DNA of 64,000 nt from Streptomyces nigra (GCF_003074055.1 NZ_CP029043.1:1302001-1366000), one strand, 5' to 3'; positions 33,002 to 42,382 are shown, numbered from the stretch's first letter. A program made the numbers and translations. The notes: generated from the sequence alone by a model not told the origin.

Positions 33002-35809
33002 TCATCCCACCGAGGAGTAGGCGACGACTCCGCGCAGGAGTCCCTCCACGGCCTTGCGCGCGTTCTTGGCGACGGTCGAGCCCTCGACGGGCGAGGCGGC
33101 CGCGATCTGTCCGAGCACGTCGATGACCTGCTTGCACCAGCGCACGAAGTCACCGGCCGGCATCTCGGCCTCCCGCAGCACCTCGTCCAGGCCCTTGCCG
33201 CCGGCCCACATATAGGCGGCCCAGGCGAATCCCAGATCCGGCTCGCGCTGGCCGACGCCCTCGGTCTGGGTGATCCGGAAGTCCTCCTCCAGAGCGTCCA
33301 GTCGCCCCCAGATACGGACCATCTCGCCCAGCGCGGCCTTCGCCTTCCCGGACGGCAGCTTGGGCGCCATCGCGTCGTCGCCGACACGTGCCTCGTAGAC
33401 CAGCGCCGAGACGCACGCGGCCAGTTCGGCCGGGTCCAGGCCCTCCCACACCCGCTCGCGCAGGCATTCGCTGGCCAGCAGGTCGAGTTCGCCGTACAGC
33501 CGGGCGAGCCGCCTGCCGTCGTCGGTGACCTCGTCGCCGCGCAGATAGTCCATCTCGGTGAGCAGGGCGACGATCCGGTCGAAGGTGCGCGCGATGGTGT
33601 TCGTGCGGCCCTCGATCCGCCGTTCCAGCTGCGAGGTGTCGCGCAGCAGCCGGTGGTAGCGCTCGGCCCAGCGGGCGTGGTCCTCGCGGTCCTGGCAGCC
33701 GTGGCAGGGGTGCGCGCGGATCGCCTTGCGCAGCCGGGCGATCTCCCGGTCGTCGGCGGCCTGCGAGCGCTGCTTGCGGTGGCGCTCCGGCGCGATGTGC
33801 CCGGCCTTGGTGCGCAGCGCGGAGGCCAGGTCCCGACGCGACTGCGGGGAGCGCGGGTTGAAGGACTTCGGGATGCGCATCCGCTCCAGCGCCTCCACCG
33901 GCACCGGGAAGTCGATCGACGCCAGCCGCTTGACCTGCCGTTCGGCGGTGAGGACGAGGGGGCGCGGGCCGTCGTGGTGGTCGAAGCCGCGGTGGCCGTT
34001 GGACCGGCCGGCCGGCAGCCCCGGGTCCAGTACGAGGGCGAGGCCCGCGTACTTGCCCGTCGGCACATGGATGACGTCGCCCGGCTTGAGCCGCTCCAGC
34101 GCCACCGCGGACTCCGCGCGGCGCTGCGCGGCGCCCTGCCGCGCCAACTCGGTCTCGCGGTCCTTGAGTTCGCGGCGCAGCCGCGCGTACTCCTCGAAGT
34201 CGCCGAGGTGGCAGGTCATGGACTCCTGGTAGCCGGAGAGCCCTTCCTCGTTGCGCTGCACCTGACGGGAGATGCCGACGACCGACTTGTCGGCCTGGAA
34301 CTGCGCGAACGACGTCTCCAGCAGCTCGCGCGAGCGGTGCCGGCCGAACTGCTCGACCAGGTTGACCGCCATGTTGTACGACGGCTTGAAGCTGGAGCGC
34401 AGCGGATAGGTGCGGGTGCCGGCGAGACCCGCGAGGTGCTCGGGGCTCATACCGCGCTGCCACAGCACCACGGCGTGGCCCTCGACATCGATGCCGCGGC
34501 GTCCGGCCCGGCCGGTGAGCTGGGTGTACTCGCCGGGGGTGATGTCGGCGTGCTGCTCGCCGTTCCACTTGACGAGCTTCTCCAGGACCACCGAGCGGGC
34601 GGGCATGTTGATGCCGAGGGCGAGGGTCTCGGTGGCGAAGACGGCCTTGACGAGGCCGCGGACGAACAGCTCCTCGACGATCTCCTTGAACGTCGGCAGC
34701 ATCCCGGCGTGGTGGGCGGCTATGCCCCGCTCCAGGCCCTCCAGCCACTCGTAGTACCCGAGGACGTGCAGGTCCTCGGTGGGGATGGCGGCGGTGCGCT
34801 CCTCGACGAGGGCACGCACCCGCTCCCGGGCCTCCTCGTCGTTGAGCCGCAGCCCCGCGTACAGGCACTGCTGGACGGCGGCCTCGCAGGCGGCGCGGCT
34901 GAAGATGAACGTGATGGCGGGCAGCAGGCCCTCGGCGTCGAGCCGCTCGATGACCTCGGGGCGGCCCGGCGTCCACACGCGGGAACGCTGACGGCGCTCG
35001 CGCTCCCGGTCGGCCTCCCGCATGGCACGGCCGCGTCTGCGGTCCTGGTAGGAGGGCCGGCTGGCCTCCATGCGCGCCAGCCGGGTCAGGTCGGGGTTGA
35101 CCGCCTTGCGGTTGCCCTCGCCCTCCTCGAACAGGTCGTACATCCGGCGACCGGCGAGCACGTGCTGGAACAGCGGCACGGGCCGGTGCTCGGAGACGAT
35201 CACCTCGGTGTCTCCCCGGACGGTGTCCAGCCAGTCGCCGAACTCCTCGGCGTTGGACACGGTCGCCGACAGCGAGACCAGGGTGACCGACTCGGGGAGG
35301 TGGATGATCACTTCCTCCCAGACGGCGCCGCGGAAGCGGTCGGAGAGGTAGTGCACCTCGTCCATCACCACGTAGCCGAGGCCGAGGAGCGTCTGCGATC
35401 CGGCGTACAGCATGTTCCGCAGCACTTCGGTCGTCATCACGACGATCGGGGCGTCGGAGTTGATGCTGTTGTCACCGGTGAGCAGGCCCACCTTGTCGTC
35501 GCCGTAGCGGCGGCACAGGTCGGCGTACTTCTGGTTGGACAGCGCCTTGATGGGCGTGGTGTAGAAGCACTTCTTGCCCTGCAGGAGGGCGAGGTGGACG
35601 GCGAACTCGCCGACGATCGTCTTGCCCGAGCCGGTGGGCGCGGCCACCAGGACGCCCTTGCCCGCCTCGAGCGCCTGGCACGCCTCGATCTGGAAGGGGT
35701 CGAGGCCGAAGTCGTACATCTCGCGGAAGGAGGCGAGCGCGGTGGCCTGCTCGACAGCGCGCCTACGTGCTGCCGCGTACCGCTCGGCCGGTGAGAGATC
35801 CTCTGTCAT
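33002..35809 (-). CDS. helY: HelY/Ski2-like DEVH-box superfamily 2 helicase
   Basis: A 935-residue helicase of the Ski2/Mtr4-like group, known as HelY in mycobacteria. Motif I is AAPTGSGKT, motif II is VVMDEVHYLSDR, motif III SLSATVSN, and motif VI QLTGRAGRRGID. The C-terminal ~300 residues are a helical DSHCT domain ending in EMPAGDFVRWCKQVIDVLGQ and NARKAVEGLLRGVVAYSSVG. It is expected to unwind RNA or DNA in RNA turnover or repair; the exact role is unproved. I chose the ATG at 35809. The Shine-Dalgarno is weak (GAAAG), and a longer frame begins upstream. It precedes the Tat genes in the usual order. Confidence 0.88.
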   Translation of the reverse strand: MTEDLSPAERYAAARRRAVEQATALASFREMYDFGLDPFQIEACQALEAGKGVLVAAPTGSGKTIVGEFAVHLALLQGKKCFYTTPIKALSNQKYADLCRRYGDDKVGLLTGDNSINSDAPIVVMTTEVLRNMLYAGSQTLLGLGYVVMDEVHYLSDRFRGAVWEEVIIHLPESVTLVSLSATVSNAEEFGDWLDTVRGDTEVIVSEHRPVPLFQHVLAGRRMYDLFEEGEGNRKAVNPDLTRLARMEASRPSYQDRRRGRAMREADRERERRQRSRVWTPGRPEVIERLDAEGLLPAITFIFSRAACEAAVQQCLYAGLRLNDEEARERVRALVEERTAAIPTEDLHVLGYYEWLEGLERGIAAHHAGMLPTFKEIVEELFVRGLVKAVFATETLALGINMPARSVVLEKLVKWNGEQHADITPGEYTQLTGRAGRRGIDVEGHAVVLWQRGMSPEHLAGLAGTRTYPLRSSFKPSYNMAVNLVEQFGRHRSRELLETSFAQFQADKSVVGISRQVQRNEEGLSGYQESMTCHLGDFEEYARLRRELKDRETELARQGAAQRRAESAVALERLKPGDVIHVPTGKYAGLALVLDPGLPAGRSNGHRGFDHHDGPRPLVLTAERQVKRLASIDFPVPVEALERMRIPKSFNPRSPQSRRDLASALRTKAGHIAPERHRKQRSQAADDREIARLRKAIRAHPCHGCQDREDHARWAERYHRLLRDTSQLERRIEGRTNTIARTFDRIVALLTEMDYLRGDEVTDDGRRLARLYGELDLLASECLRERVWEGLDPAELAACVSALVYEARVGDDAMAPKLPSGKAKAALGEMVRIWGRLDALEEDFRITQTEGVGQREPDLGFAWAAYMWAGGKGLDEVLREAEMPAGDFVRWCKQVIDVLGQIAAASPVEGSTVAKNARKAVEGLLRGVVAYSSVG

Positions 35810-36021
35810 CGTACTTTCGAGCGTACCGGGCGCCACTGACAACAGGACGATCATTATCCGGATCAGGTCGGACCGTACGCTGCCGGACTGGTCACCCTTG
35901 CCGGGAAAACCCTTTCCCTCACCCCCGCCCTCGTGTACTCGGAGTCCGTGGAAAGATATGCAACTCCGTCGGCCATGGTCATGAGCATGGTCGGCGTTGT
36001 CCTGCAGAAACGAGGGGAATC

Positions 36022-36519
36022 ATGAAGCTCAAGATCACGCGCCTGACCAGCGCCGCGATAGCGGTGGGTGTGACCGCCCTGGGAACCGTCGTGATGACGC
36101 CCGGGTACGCCATGGCCGCAGCTGCCACCCAATGCAGCGGCACCCAGCACAAGGAGTTCGACACGATCGGCTCCAACCTCGACGTGTACATCACCCTCTG
36201 CGTCCACCGCAGCGGCGACGGCTACTACAACGCGTATGCCGATGTCACCTGGAAGGATGGCGGTGGCGGCGTGAGCGCCGGGATGGAGGACCTCGAACTG
36301 AACCTCCGCCTGGAGCGGAACGACGCGGACTACAAGAACCAGAACTTCGGCCTGAAGGCGGTCAACGGCAGTTCGTCGGGCGCTGTACGGGCCACAGGTG
36401 CCAAGTTCCGGAGCAGCACGACCGGGGGATGGACTGCTGACGGGCACGTCAAGTGGGACATCCAGAACGACGGCGCCGGCGGCGGAACCTGGTCCCTCGG
36501 TGGTTCTCCCAGCATCTGA
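36022..36519 (+). CDS. Small secreted protein of unknown function
   Basis: A 165-residue protein with a clear Sec signal peptide: basic start (MKLKITR), hydrophobic core 9-24, and AMAAAA before a probable cut near residue 35. The mature part is about 130 residues, rich in Gly, Asn, Asp and Ser with many Tyr/Trp, in a pattern suggesting beta strands. It has two cysteines, C38 and C60, that could pair. I do not recognise a family. GAGGGG lies 5 bases before the ATG. The gene is a monocistron ending at a perfect 15-bp hairpin and sits between helY and tatC, which are adjacent in related genomes as far as I recall, so it may be an insertion. Confidence 0.8.
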   Translation: MKLKITRLTSAAIAVGVTALGTVVMTPGYAMAAAATQCSGTQHKEFDTIGSNLDVYITLCVHRSGDGYYNAYADVTWKDGGGGVSAGMEDLELNLRLERNDADYKNQNFGLKAVNGSSSGAVRATGAKFRSSTTGGWTADGHVKWDIQNDGAGGGTWSLGGSPSI

Positions 36520-36542
36520 CGTCTGAAGCTGGGGGTCAGGCC

Positions 36543-36577
36543 AGGAGCGGCTCATCGCTTGTCGATGAGCCGCTCCT
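36543..36577. terminator. Perfect hairpin terminator after the secreted protein gene
   Basis: Arms AGGAGCGGCTCATCG and CGATGAGCCGCTCCT (15 of 15) enclose CTTGT and are followed by TCCGTTTCC. It lies 23 bases after the secreted-protein stop and 37 bases beyond the tatC stop, so it could act both ways. Confidence 0.88.
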
Positions 36578-36614
36578 TCCGTTTCCGCAGGTCGTGCACT
36601 GCCGCAAGCGTGCC

Positions 36615-37562
36615 TCAGGTGACGTCGTCGTAGCCGTTGACGCGCTCGGTGGTGGCCTGCTCGGGCAGGGCGCGGCTCGGCGCGACGGGCTCCACCGCGC
36701 CGATGCTCTCGGGGGTCAGATCGAGGTCGGAGGCCTCGTCGTCGCCGGGGCCCTCCGCCTCACGGCGGGCGCGGCGCTTGTCGTTGAGGAGCGCGATGGC
36801 CGTCGCGGCGAAGTACAGGATCCAGATCGGGCCCGCGAGCGCCAGCATGGAGATCGGGTCCGTGCTGGGCGTGGCGATCGCCGCGAAGAGCGTGATGCCC
36901 AGAATCATGCCGCGCCACCAGCCGGCCATCTTCTTGCCGGACAGCACGCCGCCGAAGTTCAGCATCACCAGCAGCAGCGGCAGTTCGAACGAGAGGCCGA
37001 AGACGACGGTCATCCGCATGATCAGCTGCAGCAGGTCGTCGAGGGGGAGCTGATTGTCGCTGCCGATGATCGAGAACTCGAGCATCACCGACGCCATCTT
37101 GGGCAGCGACCAGTACGCGAAGTAGGCGCCCGTGAGGAACAGGGGGAAGCCCGCCCCCACGAAGGCGAGACTGTACTTCTTCTCGTGCCGGTGCAGGCCG
37201 GGCGCGATGAATCCCCAGAGCTGGTAGAGCCACACGGGAGCGGCCAGCACCACACCCGACGACAGGGAGACCGTCAGGGCCAGCGTGAACGGACTCAGCA
37301 GGCCGTTCTGCACGATGCGTGCGCACTGGGTCTCATTGGGGTTCTTGGCCAGTTCGGCGAAGCTGTAGTCGCATCCCACCGCCTGGAGGATGGGATCCGT
37401 GAAGAACTGGATGGTGTCCTTGTAGAAAAAGGCTGCCACCACCGTCGTGACAAGGATCGCCAACAGACTCTTGACGAGCCGGTTGCGGAGCTCGCGGAGG
37501 TGCTCCGCCAGAGGCATCCGCCCCTCGGGATCTCTCTCCTGCTTGCGGGCAGACTTCAGCAA
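36615..37562 (-). CDS. tatC: Sec-independent protein translocase TatC
   Basis: A 315-residue polytopic protein, the TatC core that binds twin-arginine signal peptides. The N-terminal MPLAEHLRELRNRLVKSLLA is the conserved cytoplasmic start, with the first helix at once after it. About six helices follow, with FGLSFELPLLLVMLNFGGVL in helix 4-5 and KYSLAFVGAGFPLFLTGAYF before it. The C-terminal ~60 residues are a charged tail common in actinomycetes. It lies 47 bases downstream of tatA and is probably co-transcribed. Confidence 0.95.
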   Translation of the reverse strand: MLKSARKQERDPEGRMPLAEHLRELRNRLVKSLLAILVTTVVAAFFYKDTIQFFTDPILQAVGCDYSFAELAKNPNETQCARIVQNGLLSPFTLALTVSLSSGVVLAAPVWLYQLWGFIAPGLHRHEKKYSLAFVGAGFPLFLTGAYFAYWSLPKMASVMLEFSIIGSDNQLPLDDLLQLIMRMTVVFGLSFELPLLLVMLNFGGVLSGKKMAGWWRGMILGITLFAAIATPSTDPISMLALAGPIWILYFAATAIALLNDKRRARREAEGPGDDEASDLDLTPESIGAVEPVAPSRALPEQATTERVNGYDDVT

Positions 37563-37609
37563 CCCACGTTCCCATCTCGTGCGTCGGGCCGGAGGTCACC
37601 GGCCCTGCG

Positions 37610-37900
37610 TCAGCGCTTCGTGGTGTCCGTCGGCTCGTTGACCGGGCGCGAGCTGTTCACGTCGCCGGGGGAGGCCTGGATGACGCGCTGAGCGGGGGGC
37701 TGCTGTTCGCCGGTGGTGTTGGCCGGCGGGTCGGCCGGGGCGGCGGACTTGTCCTCGTCCTTCATCGCCTTCGCCTCGCTCTTGAGGATGCGGGCCGACT
37801 TGCCGAGGGAGCGGGCCATGTCCGGGAGCTTCTTGGCACCGAACAGCAGGATGATGACGACGAGGATCAGGATGATCTCGGTGGGGCCGAGCCTACCCAT
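37610..37900 (-). CDS. tatA: Twin-arginine translocase pore subunit TatA
   Basis: A 96-residue TatA/E protein. The single N-terminal helix reads [20 protein letters not shown], including the hinge FG, and the amphipathic helix [20 protein letters not shown] follows. The rest is a Pro/Ala/Gln-rich acidic tail. It multimerises to form the Tat translocation site with TatC, encoded immediately downstream. A tatB gene is not in the window, as it commonly lies elsewhere in Streptomyces. Confidence 0.95.
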   Translation of the reverse strand: MGRLGPTEIILILVVIILLFGAKKLPDMARSLGKSARILKSEAKAMKDEDKSAAPADPPANTTGEQQPPAQRVIQASPGDVNSSRPVNEPTDTTKR

Positions 37901-38157
37901 AGCTGTATACCTTCTTCACCGAGGCGACATGGTCCGAATGCCCGGCCGATCGGACATACATCCGACCACCGTGCTGCCAGCGATCGTAACGCTCGGGGGT
38001 GAACGCAGGACAATCCCTGTGCATACTCCCAGTCGCGTGCCCGCGCCTCGCTCCCGGGCCGCAATTGAGCAGCGTACCCGCCACCCACCGCGCGTCGACA
38101 GGGCGAAGCGGTGCAAAACGCCCCCGTCCGGGGACTCACACCGATTCCTTGGTCGCC

Positions 38158-38355
38158 CTACAGGGAGTCCGCGGCGGCCCGGGCCGCACCGACCGAGGCC
38201 CGCTCCAGGTCCTCCGCCGCCCTGTTGATACGCCGTGCCGACTCCGTCACCTGCCGGCCGAGGCGCTGCGCCTCGACGAACACCCGTACGGCCAGGACAC
38301 CGAGGACGGCGAGACCCACGAAACCCACAGCTACCGCGAACATCGGCCAGAACAT
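38158..38355 (-). CDS. Small conserved single-pass membrane protein
   Basis: A 65-residue protein with one transmembrane helix at about 4-25 (MFAVAVGFVGLAVLGVLAVR), followed by a short charged amphipathic helix (VEAQRLGRQVTESARRINRA). No function is known to me. The size and position between the zinc-ribbon gene and tatA look conserved in Streptomyces. The 257 bases between it and tatA contain no other gene that I can support. Confidence 0.65.
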   Translation of the reverse strand: MFWPMFAVAVGFVGLAVLGVLAVRVFVEAQRLGRQVTESARRINRAAEDLERASVGAARAAADSL

Positions 38356-38375
38356 GAGCCGAGCCTAGACCGTTC

Positions 38376-38669
38376 CTAGACGGTGGAGTGCAGCCGGAGG
38401 GTGCTGACGCCGCCGCCGGTCAGCAACTCGACGATGCGCTCCCCCGCCGGCTTGCGGACCCCTGCCCCGCAGGCGGGGCAGGTGAACGAGTAGAACGTCG
38501 TCCGGCTGCTCGCGCCGATGACGAGTCTGAGGGCCGGCGCGGCGAGTTCGAACCGGCCCCGGCAGTCCGGGCAGCCCGCCCGGAACATCACCGGCGTCAC
38601 GTTTCTCATCCCGGCGAAGGCGGATGCCACCGTCACCGCCCGCACTCCGGACGTCGCCGACTCGCTCAC
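38376..38669 (-). CDS. Small zinc-ribbon protein
   Basis: A 97-residue protein with two CxxC knuckles, GCPDCRGRFEL and FTCPACGAGVRKPAGERIVE, spaced as a zinc ribbon that would bind one Zn. It ends LLTGGGVSTLRLHSTV. No catalytic motif is visible, so a nucleic-acid- or protein-binding role is possible but unproved. The GTG at 38669 has GGGAG 7 bases upstream; an internal ATG at 38609 is an alternative start that would give the shorter form. It lies 67 bases downstream of pafC and may share its transcript. Confidence 0.65.
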   Translation of the reverse strand: MSESATSGVRAVTVASAFAGMRNVTPVMFRAGCPDCRGRFELAAPALRLVIGASSRTTFYSFTCPACGAGVRKPAGERIVELLTGGGVSTLRLHSTV

Positions 38670-38736
38670 AGTCCCGCTCCCGCCTGTCGCCCTGCTGCCG
38701 AACCGCCGGCCCGGCCGCCGCCGTACCGCCTCGTCC

Positions 38737-39753
38737 TCACTGCCCGTCGTGCGCCGCGTGCGCCACCCCGGCGTCCCGTATCTCCATCCCGTCGTACGCC
38801 GCCAGCGCCTCGCGGGCCGCCTGCCGGGCACTGTCGGCCAGCTCGGGCGGCGACACGATCCGGCCGTCCCCGCCGAGCCGCAGCGCCAGCCGCCGCAGCG
38901 ACGCCGGGTCGGGGGTGCGCAAGGTGATTCGCAGCCCGCCGTCGGGAAGCTCGTCGGCGCTGTCGTGCGGGTAGTACTCGGCGACCCAGCGTCCGCCGGG
39001 CCCGACCTCGACCACGACCTCCGGGTCCTCCGCCGCCGGCTGCACCAGCCCCTCGGACAGGTCCCTCAGCTCCACCTCGGGCGGCGCGGACGGCTCGTCC
39101 AGGATCTTGATCTCGGCGACCCGGTCCAGCCGGAACGTGCGCCGCGCCTCGGAGCGCCGGCACCACGCCTCCACATAGGTGTGGCCGACGCTGACCAGCC
39201 GGATCGGGTCGATCTCCCGCTCTGTCACCTCGTCCCGGGCCGGCGAGTAGTAGCGGATCCACAGCCGGCGCCGCTCGGAGATCGCCCGGTCGACGTCGGC
39301 GAAGACACCGCCCTCGGACTCGAAGGTCACCGACAGCCGGGCGCTGGACACGGCCGCCTCACCGGCCGCCGTCTCCACCTTCGCGGTGGCCCGCAGCAGC
39401 GCCTGCCGGTCGCTCTCCCGCAGCCCCGGAAGCGTGGCCACCGCCCGCGCCGCCACCAGCAGCGCGGTCGCCTCGTCGGCGGCCAGCCGCAGCGGCTCGG
39501 CGACATCGTCCGGGTTGTGCCACCAGATCCGCTCGCCGTCGGTGTCGATGTCGAGCAGATCACCGCCGCGGAAACTCGTGCCGCACATCGGCAGCACATC
39601 GAGGTCGGAGACCAGCTCGTCCTCGGAGATGCCGAAGGCACGGGCGACGTCCTCGACGCGCGCGCCGGGTCGCTCCCGCAGATAGGTCACCAGGGAGAGC
39701 ATCCGCCGGGTCTGGTCGATGGCGCTCGTGGGCCTGACCGGTTTGCCTGCCAC
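38737..39753 (-). CDS. pafC: DNA-damage response regulator PafC (WYL domain)
   Basis: A 338-residue HTH-WYL regulator. The N-terminal winged helix is at about 10-60 (RRMLSLVTYLRERPGARVED), and a WYL domain follows at about 140-220 (DRAISERRRLWIRYYSPARD, HTYVEAWCRRSEARRTFRLD). The C-terminal WCX dimerisation extension ends the protein. PafB and PafC act together in mycobacteria as the LexA-independent activator of DNA-damage genes. The GTG at 39753 has GGAG 7 bases upstream and leaves 19 bases after pafB, indicating one operon. Confidence 0.9.
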   Translation of the reverse strand: MAGKPVRPTSAIDQTRRMLSLVTYLRERPGARVEDVARAFGISEDELVSDLDVLPMCGTSFRGGDLLDIDTDGERIWWHNPDDVAEPLRLAADEATALLVAARAVATLPGLRESDRQALLRATAKVETAAGEAAVSSARLSVTFESEGGVFADVDRAISERRRLWIRYYSPARDEVTEREIDPIRLVSVGHTYVEAWCRRSEARRTFRLDRVAEIKILDEPSAPPEVELRDLSEGLVQPAAEDPEVVVEVGPGGRWVAEYYPHDSADELPDGGLRITLRTPDPASLRRLALRLGGDGRIVSPPELADSARQAAREALAAYDGMEIRDAGVAHAAHDGQ

Positions 39754-39772
39754 TGTCTTGCTCCGCTCCCCC

Positions 39773-40726
39773 TCAGCCCTTGGCCACGGCACGCAGCCGG
39801 TCCACCACGTCGGCCCGCAGCTCGGCGGGCTCCAGGACCACCACGTCGGGCCCGAACTCCACCAGCCACGCGTCCAGCCCGTGGCCGTACGGAATCTCCA
39901 ACTCGTCCCAGCCGTCCCCGAGTTCCCGGACCCGGGTGGCCTTCGCCCGAAGGGGGTAACCGGCCTCCGTGCGCAGCCGGATCAGGGCGGACCGGTCGGC
40001 GATCTCCCCCGCCCAGCTCGCCACGGTCTCCCGGACGGTCACGACGTCCGGCACCTCGGCGGTGAACCGGCCGGCCCGGCTGCGCACCTTGCCGGTGATC
40101 CGGGACAGCCGGAACACCCGCTCGGCACCCCGGTCGCGGTCCCAGCCCGCCAGATACCAGTGGCCTCGCCAGCACTCCAGCGCCCACGGCTCCACATGCC
40201 GCGGCTCGGGGCGCGCGGCGTTGGCCTTGCGGTAGTCGAACATGACCGGCCGGCGGTCCCGGCAGGCCAGCATCAGCGGCTCGAACGCCGCCTCGTGCAC
40301 CGGGATACGGGGCTCCAGCGCGCTGTGCGCCCCGTACGGGTCGACGTCCTCCGGCAGCCCGGCCGCGCGCAGCTTCTGCAGGGCGCCGCTGGCCGCGCCC
40401 GCGAGCCGGGCCTGCTGCCACACCTTCGCGGCCAGCCCGAGCGCGGCGGCCTCCTCGGCGTCCAGGGTGATCGGCGGCAGCCTGTTGCTGTCGCGGGCGG
40501 CGAGATAGCCGACCTCGCCGTCCAGGTTCTCCACCGTCTCGATGACCAGGCCGAGCTCGCGCAGATCGTCCTTGTCGCGCTCGAACATACGGTTGAAGGA
40601 GTCGTCGGAGCCCGCTTCCAGATAGGCCTCGATGGACTCACGCAGCTCGCGCTTGCTCAACGGCCGCCGCGTCCCGAGCAGACACAGCGCCAGATTCATG
40701 AGCCGCTCGGCCTTGGCAATGGCCAT
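39773..40726 (-). CDS. pafB: DNA-damage response regulator PafB (WYL domain)
   Basis: A 317-residue HTH-WYL regulator, partner of PafC. The helix-turn-helix is at about 1-60 (AERLMNLALCLLGTRRPLSK, with the wing DSFNRMFERDKDDLRELGL). The WYL domain is at about 150-215 (RDRRPVMFDYRKANAARPEP, GHWYLAGWDRDRGAERVFRL). In mycobacteria these genes follow pafA; here two FKBP-type isomerase genes intervene. It is the first gene of the pafB-pafC unit, and there is a likely terminator before its promoter region. Confidence 0.92.
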   Translation of the reverse strand: MAIAKAERLMNLALCLLGTRRPLSKRELRESIEAYLEAGSDDSFNRMFERDKDDLRELGLVIETVENLDGEVGYLAARDSNRLPPITLDAEEAAALGLAAKVWQQARLAGAASGALQKLRAAGLPEDVDPYGAHSALEPRIPVHEAAFEPLMLACRDRRPVMFDYRKANAARPEPRHVEPWALECWRGHWYLAGWDRDRGAERVFRLSRITGKVRSRAGRFTAEVPDVVTVRETVASWAGEIADRSALIRLRTEAGYPLRAKATRVRELGDGWDELEIPYGHGLDAWLVEFGPDVVVLEPAELRADVVDRLRAVAKG

Positions 40727-40800
40727 CGACGCCCTTCGCCTTCCCTATGGTGCTTACGACCGATGACCGTACCGCCCCGCGGGGGCGCGGCAAAAGCCGA

Positions 40801-40828
40801 GGGCCCATGCCCGGACAGGCATGGACCC
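40801..40828 (-). terminator. Hairpin terminator after the FKBP gene
   Basis: Arms GGGCCCATGCC and GGCATGGACCC (10 of 11) with a 6-base loop, 53 bases beyond the FKBP stop at 40882, and upstream of pafB. Confidence 0.65.
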
Positions 40829-40881
40829 AGGTGGTCGGCTCCGGTCGCGCATCGATCACAGGTGGCGACCGGACGCGACGC

Positions 40882-41253
40882 TCAGACGCCGAGCAGGTCG
40901 ACGACGAAGATCAGCGTCTCGCCGGGCTTGATCGCCGGGGTGGGGCTCTGGTTGCCGTAGGCCAGGTGTGCCGGGATCGTCAGCTGACGGCGGCCACCGA
41001 CCTTCATGCCCTGCACGCCCTGGTCCCAGCCCTTGATGACGCGGCCGCCACCCAGCGGGAAGCGGAACGGCGTACCGCGGTTCCAGCTGGCGTCGAACTC
41101 CTCACCCGTGCTGAAGGCCACACCCACGTAGTGCACGGTGACGGTCTGACCCGCCTCCGCGACCGGGCCGTCGCCCTCCCAGATGTCCTTGATCTCGAGG
41201 TCCGCCGGGGGCTCGCCGCCCGGGAAGTCGATCTCGGGCTTGTCGATGCTCAC
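40882..41253 (-). CDS. FKBP-type peptidyl-prolyl cis-trans isomerase
   Basis: A 123-residue single-domain FKBP, the minimal length of the fold. Typical elements are VTVHYVGVAFSTGEEFDASW, PFRFPLGGGRVIKGWDQGVQ, GMKVGGRRQLTIPAHLAYGN and the final strand LIFVVDLLGV. It accelerates prolyl isomerisation in protein folding and, lacking a signal peptide, is cytosolic. The neighbouring larger gene encodes an exported two-domain version. Confidence 0.93.
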   Translation of the reverse strand: MSIDKPEIDFPGGEPPADLEIKDIWEGDGPVAEAGQTVTVHYVGVAFSTGEEFDASWNRGTPFRFPLGGGRVIKGWDQGVQGMKVGGRRQLTIPAHLAYGNQSPTPAIKPGETLIFVVDLLGV

Positions 41254-41316
41254 GTCTTACGCTCCATGCTTTCGTGAAAAGACAACGCGGTCAGTCTTTC
41301 ATCACCCGGGGTGCGG

Positions 41317-42318
41317 TCACATCTTGGCGAGGATGTCCACGCTGAACACGAGCGTGGCGTTCTTCGCGATGCCGCTGCCCTGCGGCGGCTGGTCGCCGTA
41401 CCCCAGCTCCGGCGGGATGACGATCAGCACACGGCTGCCGACCTTCTTGCCGGTCAGCCCCTGCGACCATCCCTTGACGACCTGCGCCAGCGGGAACGAC
41501 ACCAGCTGCTTGGCCGCGTACGACGAGTCGAACTCCTTGCCGGTGTCCCACTGCACGCCCTTGTACTGCACCAGGACGGTGTTCTCCGCGGCGACCTCGT
41601 CGCCGTCGCCCTCCAGGATGTAGTTCGCCACCAGCTTCTTCGGCGGGTCCGTCTTCGGGACCTCGATGGAGGGCGCCTTGCCGTCGGTGTTCGTGCCGAC
41701 CTTCGGCAGATCCGCGTCGTCCTGGGCGACCTTCGTGCCCTTCGCCGAACTCGACGCGTTGAACGAGTCCTCGATGTCGACGACGAACACCAGGGTGTCG
41801 GTGCCCTTGATGCCCGCCTGCTCGTTGCCCTCCTTGCCGTAGCCCCAGGTCGGCGGGACGGCCATCTCGACACGGCTGCCGACCTTCTTGCCGGTCAGCC
41901 CGTACCGCCAGCCGTCGATGATGCGGCCCTGCGACAGCTGGATCAGCAGCGGCGTCTTACGGTCGTAGGAGTTGTCGAAGACCTTGCCCGTCGCCCAGAT
42001 CTGCCCCAGGTAGTTCGCCTGCAGGTAGTCGTTCTCCGCGACCGTCTTGCCGCTGCCCGCGATGGCCGTACGCACCGCCAGGTCCTTCGACGGCTCCCCC
42101 TCGCCCTTGGCGACCGTCGGCTTCTCACCGAACTTCGTACCCGCCGTGATCGCCGGCAGCGGACCGTCCACGATCTTCGGCGACGGCGCGGCCGACTGCT
42201 GCGGCGCCGACGGCGACACGCTCTCGCTCGCCTCGCCCCCCGAGTCCTTGTCGTCACCGCAAGCGGCGAGCGTGACCATTCCTGCAGGTAGGGCGATGAG
42301 AAGTGAGCGTCGGCGCAC
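41317..42318 (-). CDS. Lipoprotein with two FKBP-type isomerase domains
   Basis: A 333-residue exported lipoprotein. The signal sequence ends in a lipobox TLAAC with C20 as the lipidation site, followed by a Ser/Ala/Pro-rich linker to about 60. Two FKBP domains follow: one at about 75-190 (GRIIDGWRYGLTGKKVGSRV, WGYGKEGNEQ) and one at about 220-333 (AQVVKGWSQGLTGKKVGSRV, LGYGDQPPQ). It would assist folding of proteins exported beyond the membrane, including those passing through the Sec and Tat routes. The GTG at 42318 has GAGG 8 bases upstream. Confidence 0.88.
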   Translation of the reverse strand: MRRRSLLIALPAGMVTLAACGDDKDSGGEASESVSPSAPQQSAAPSPKIVDGPLPAITAGTKFGEKPTVAKGEGEPSKDLAVRTAIAGSGKTVAENDYLQANYLGQIWATGKVFDNSYDRKTPLLIQLSQGRIIDGWRYGLTGKKVGSRVEMAVPPTWGYGKEGNEQAGIKGTDTLVFVVDIEDSFNASSSAKGTKVAQDDADLPKVGTNTDGKAPSIEVPKTDPPKKLVANYILEGDGDEVAAENTVLVQYKGVQWDTGKEFDSSYAAKQLVSFPLAQVVKGWSQGLTGKKVGSRVLIVIPPELGYGDQPPQGSGIAKNATLVFSVDILAKM

Positions 42319-42382
42319 GGTGGGGGCCTCGTAATCAGTCGATCTTGCGGACAGGCGTGCGCGCAACTCTACGGCGTGAGAA

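Noticed and set aside
32960..35794. A 944-codon open frame on the plus strand opposite helY
   Set aside because: It is the G/C-wobble mirror of a strongly conserved helicase; its translation is Leu/Gly/Val/Arg low-complexity with no domain, and it lacks a ribosome-binding site.
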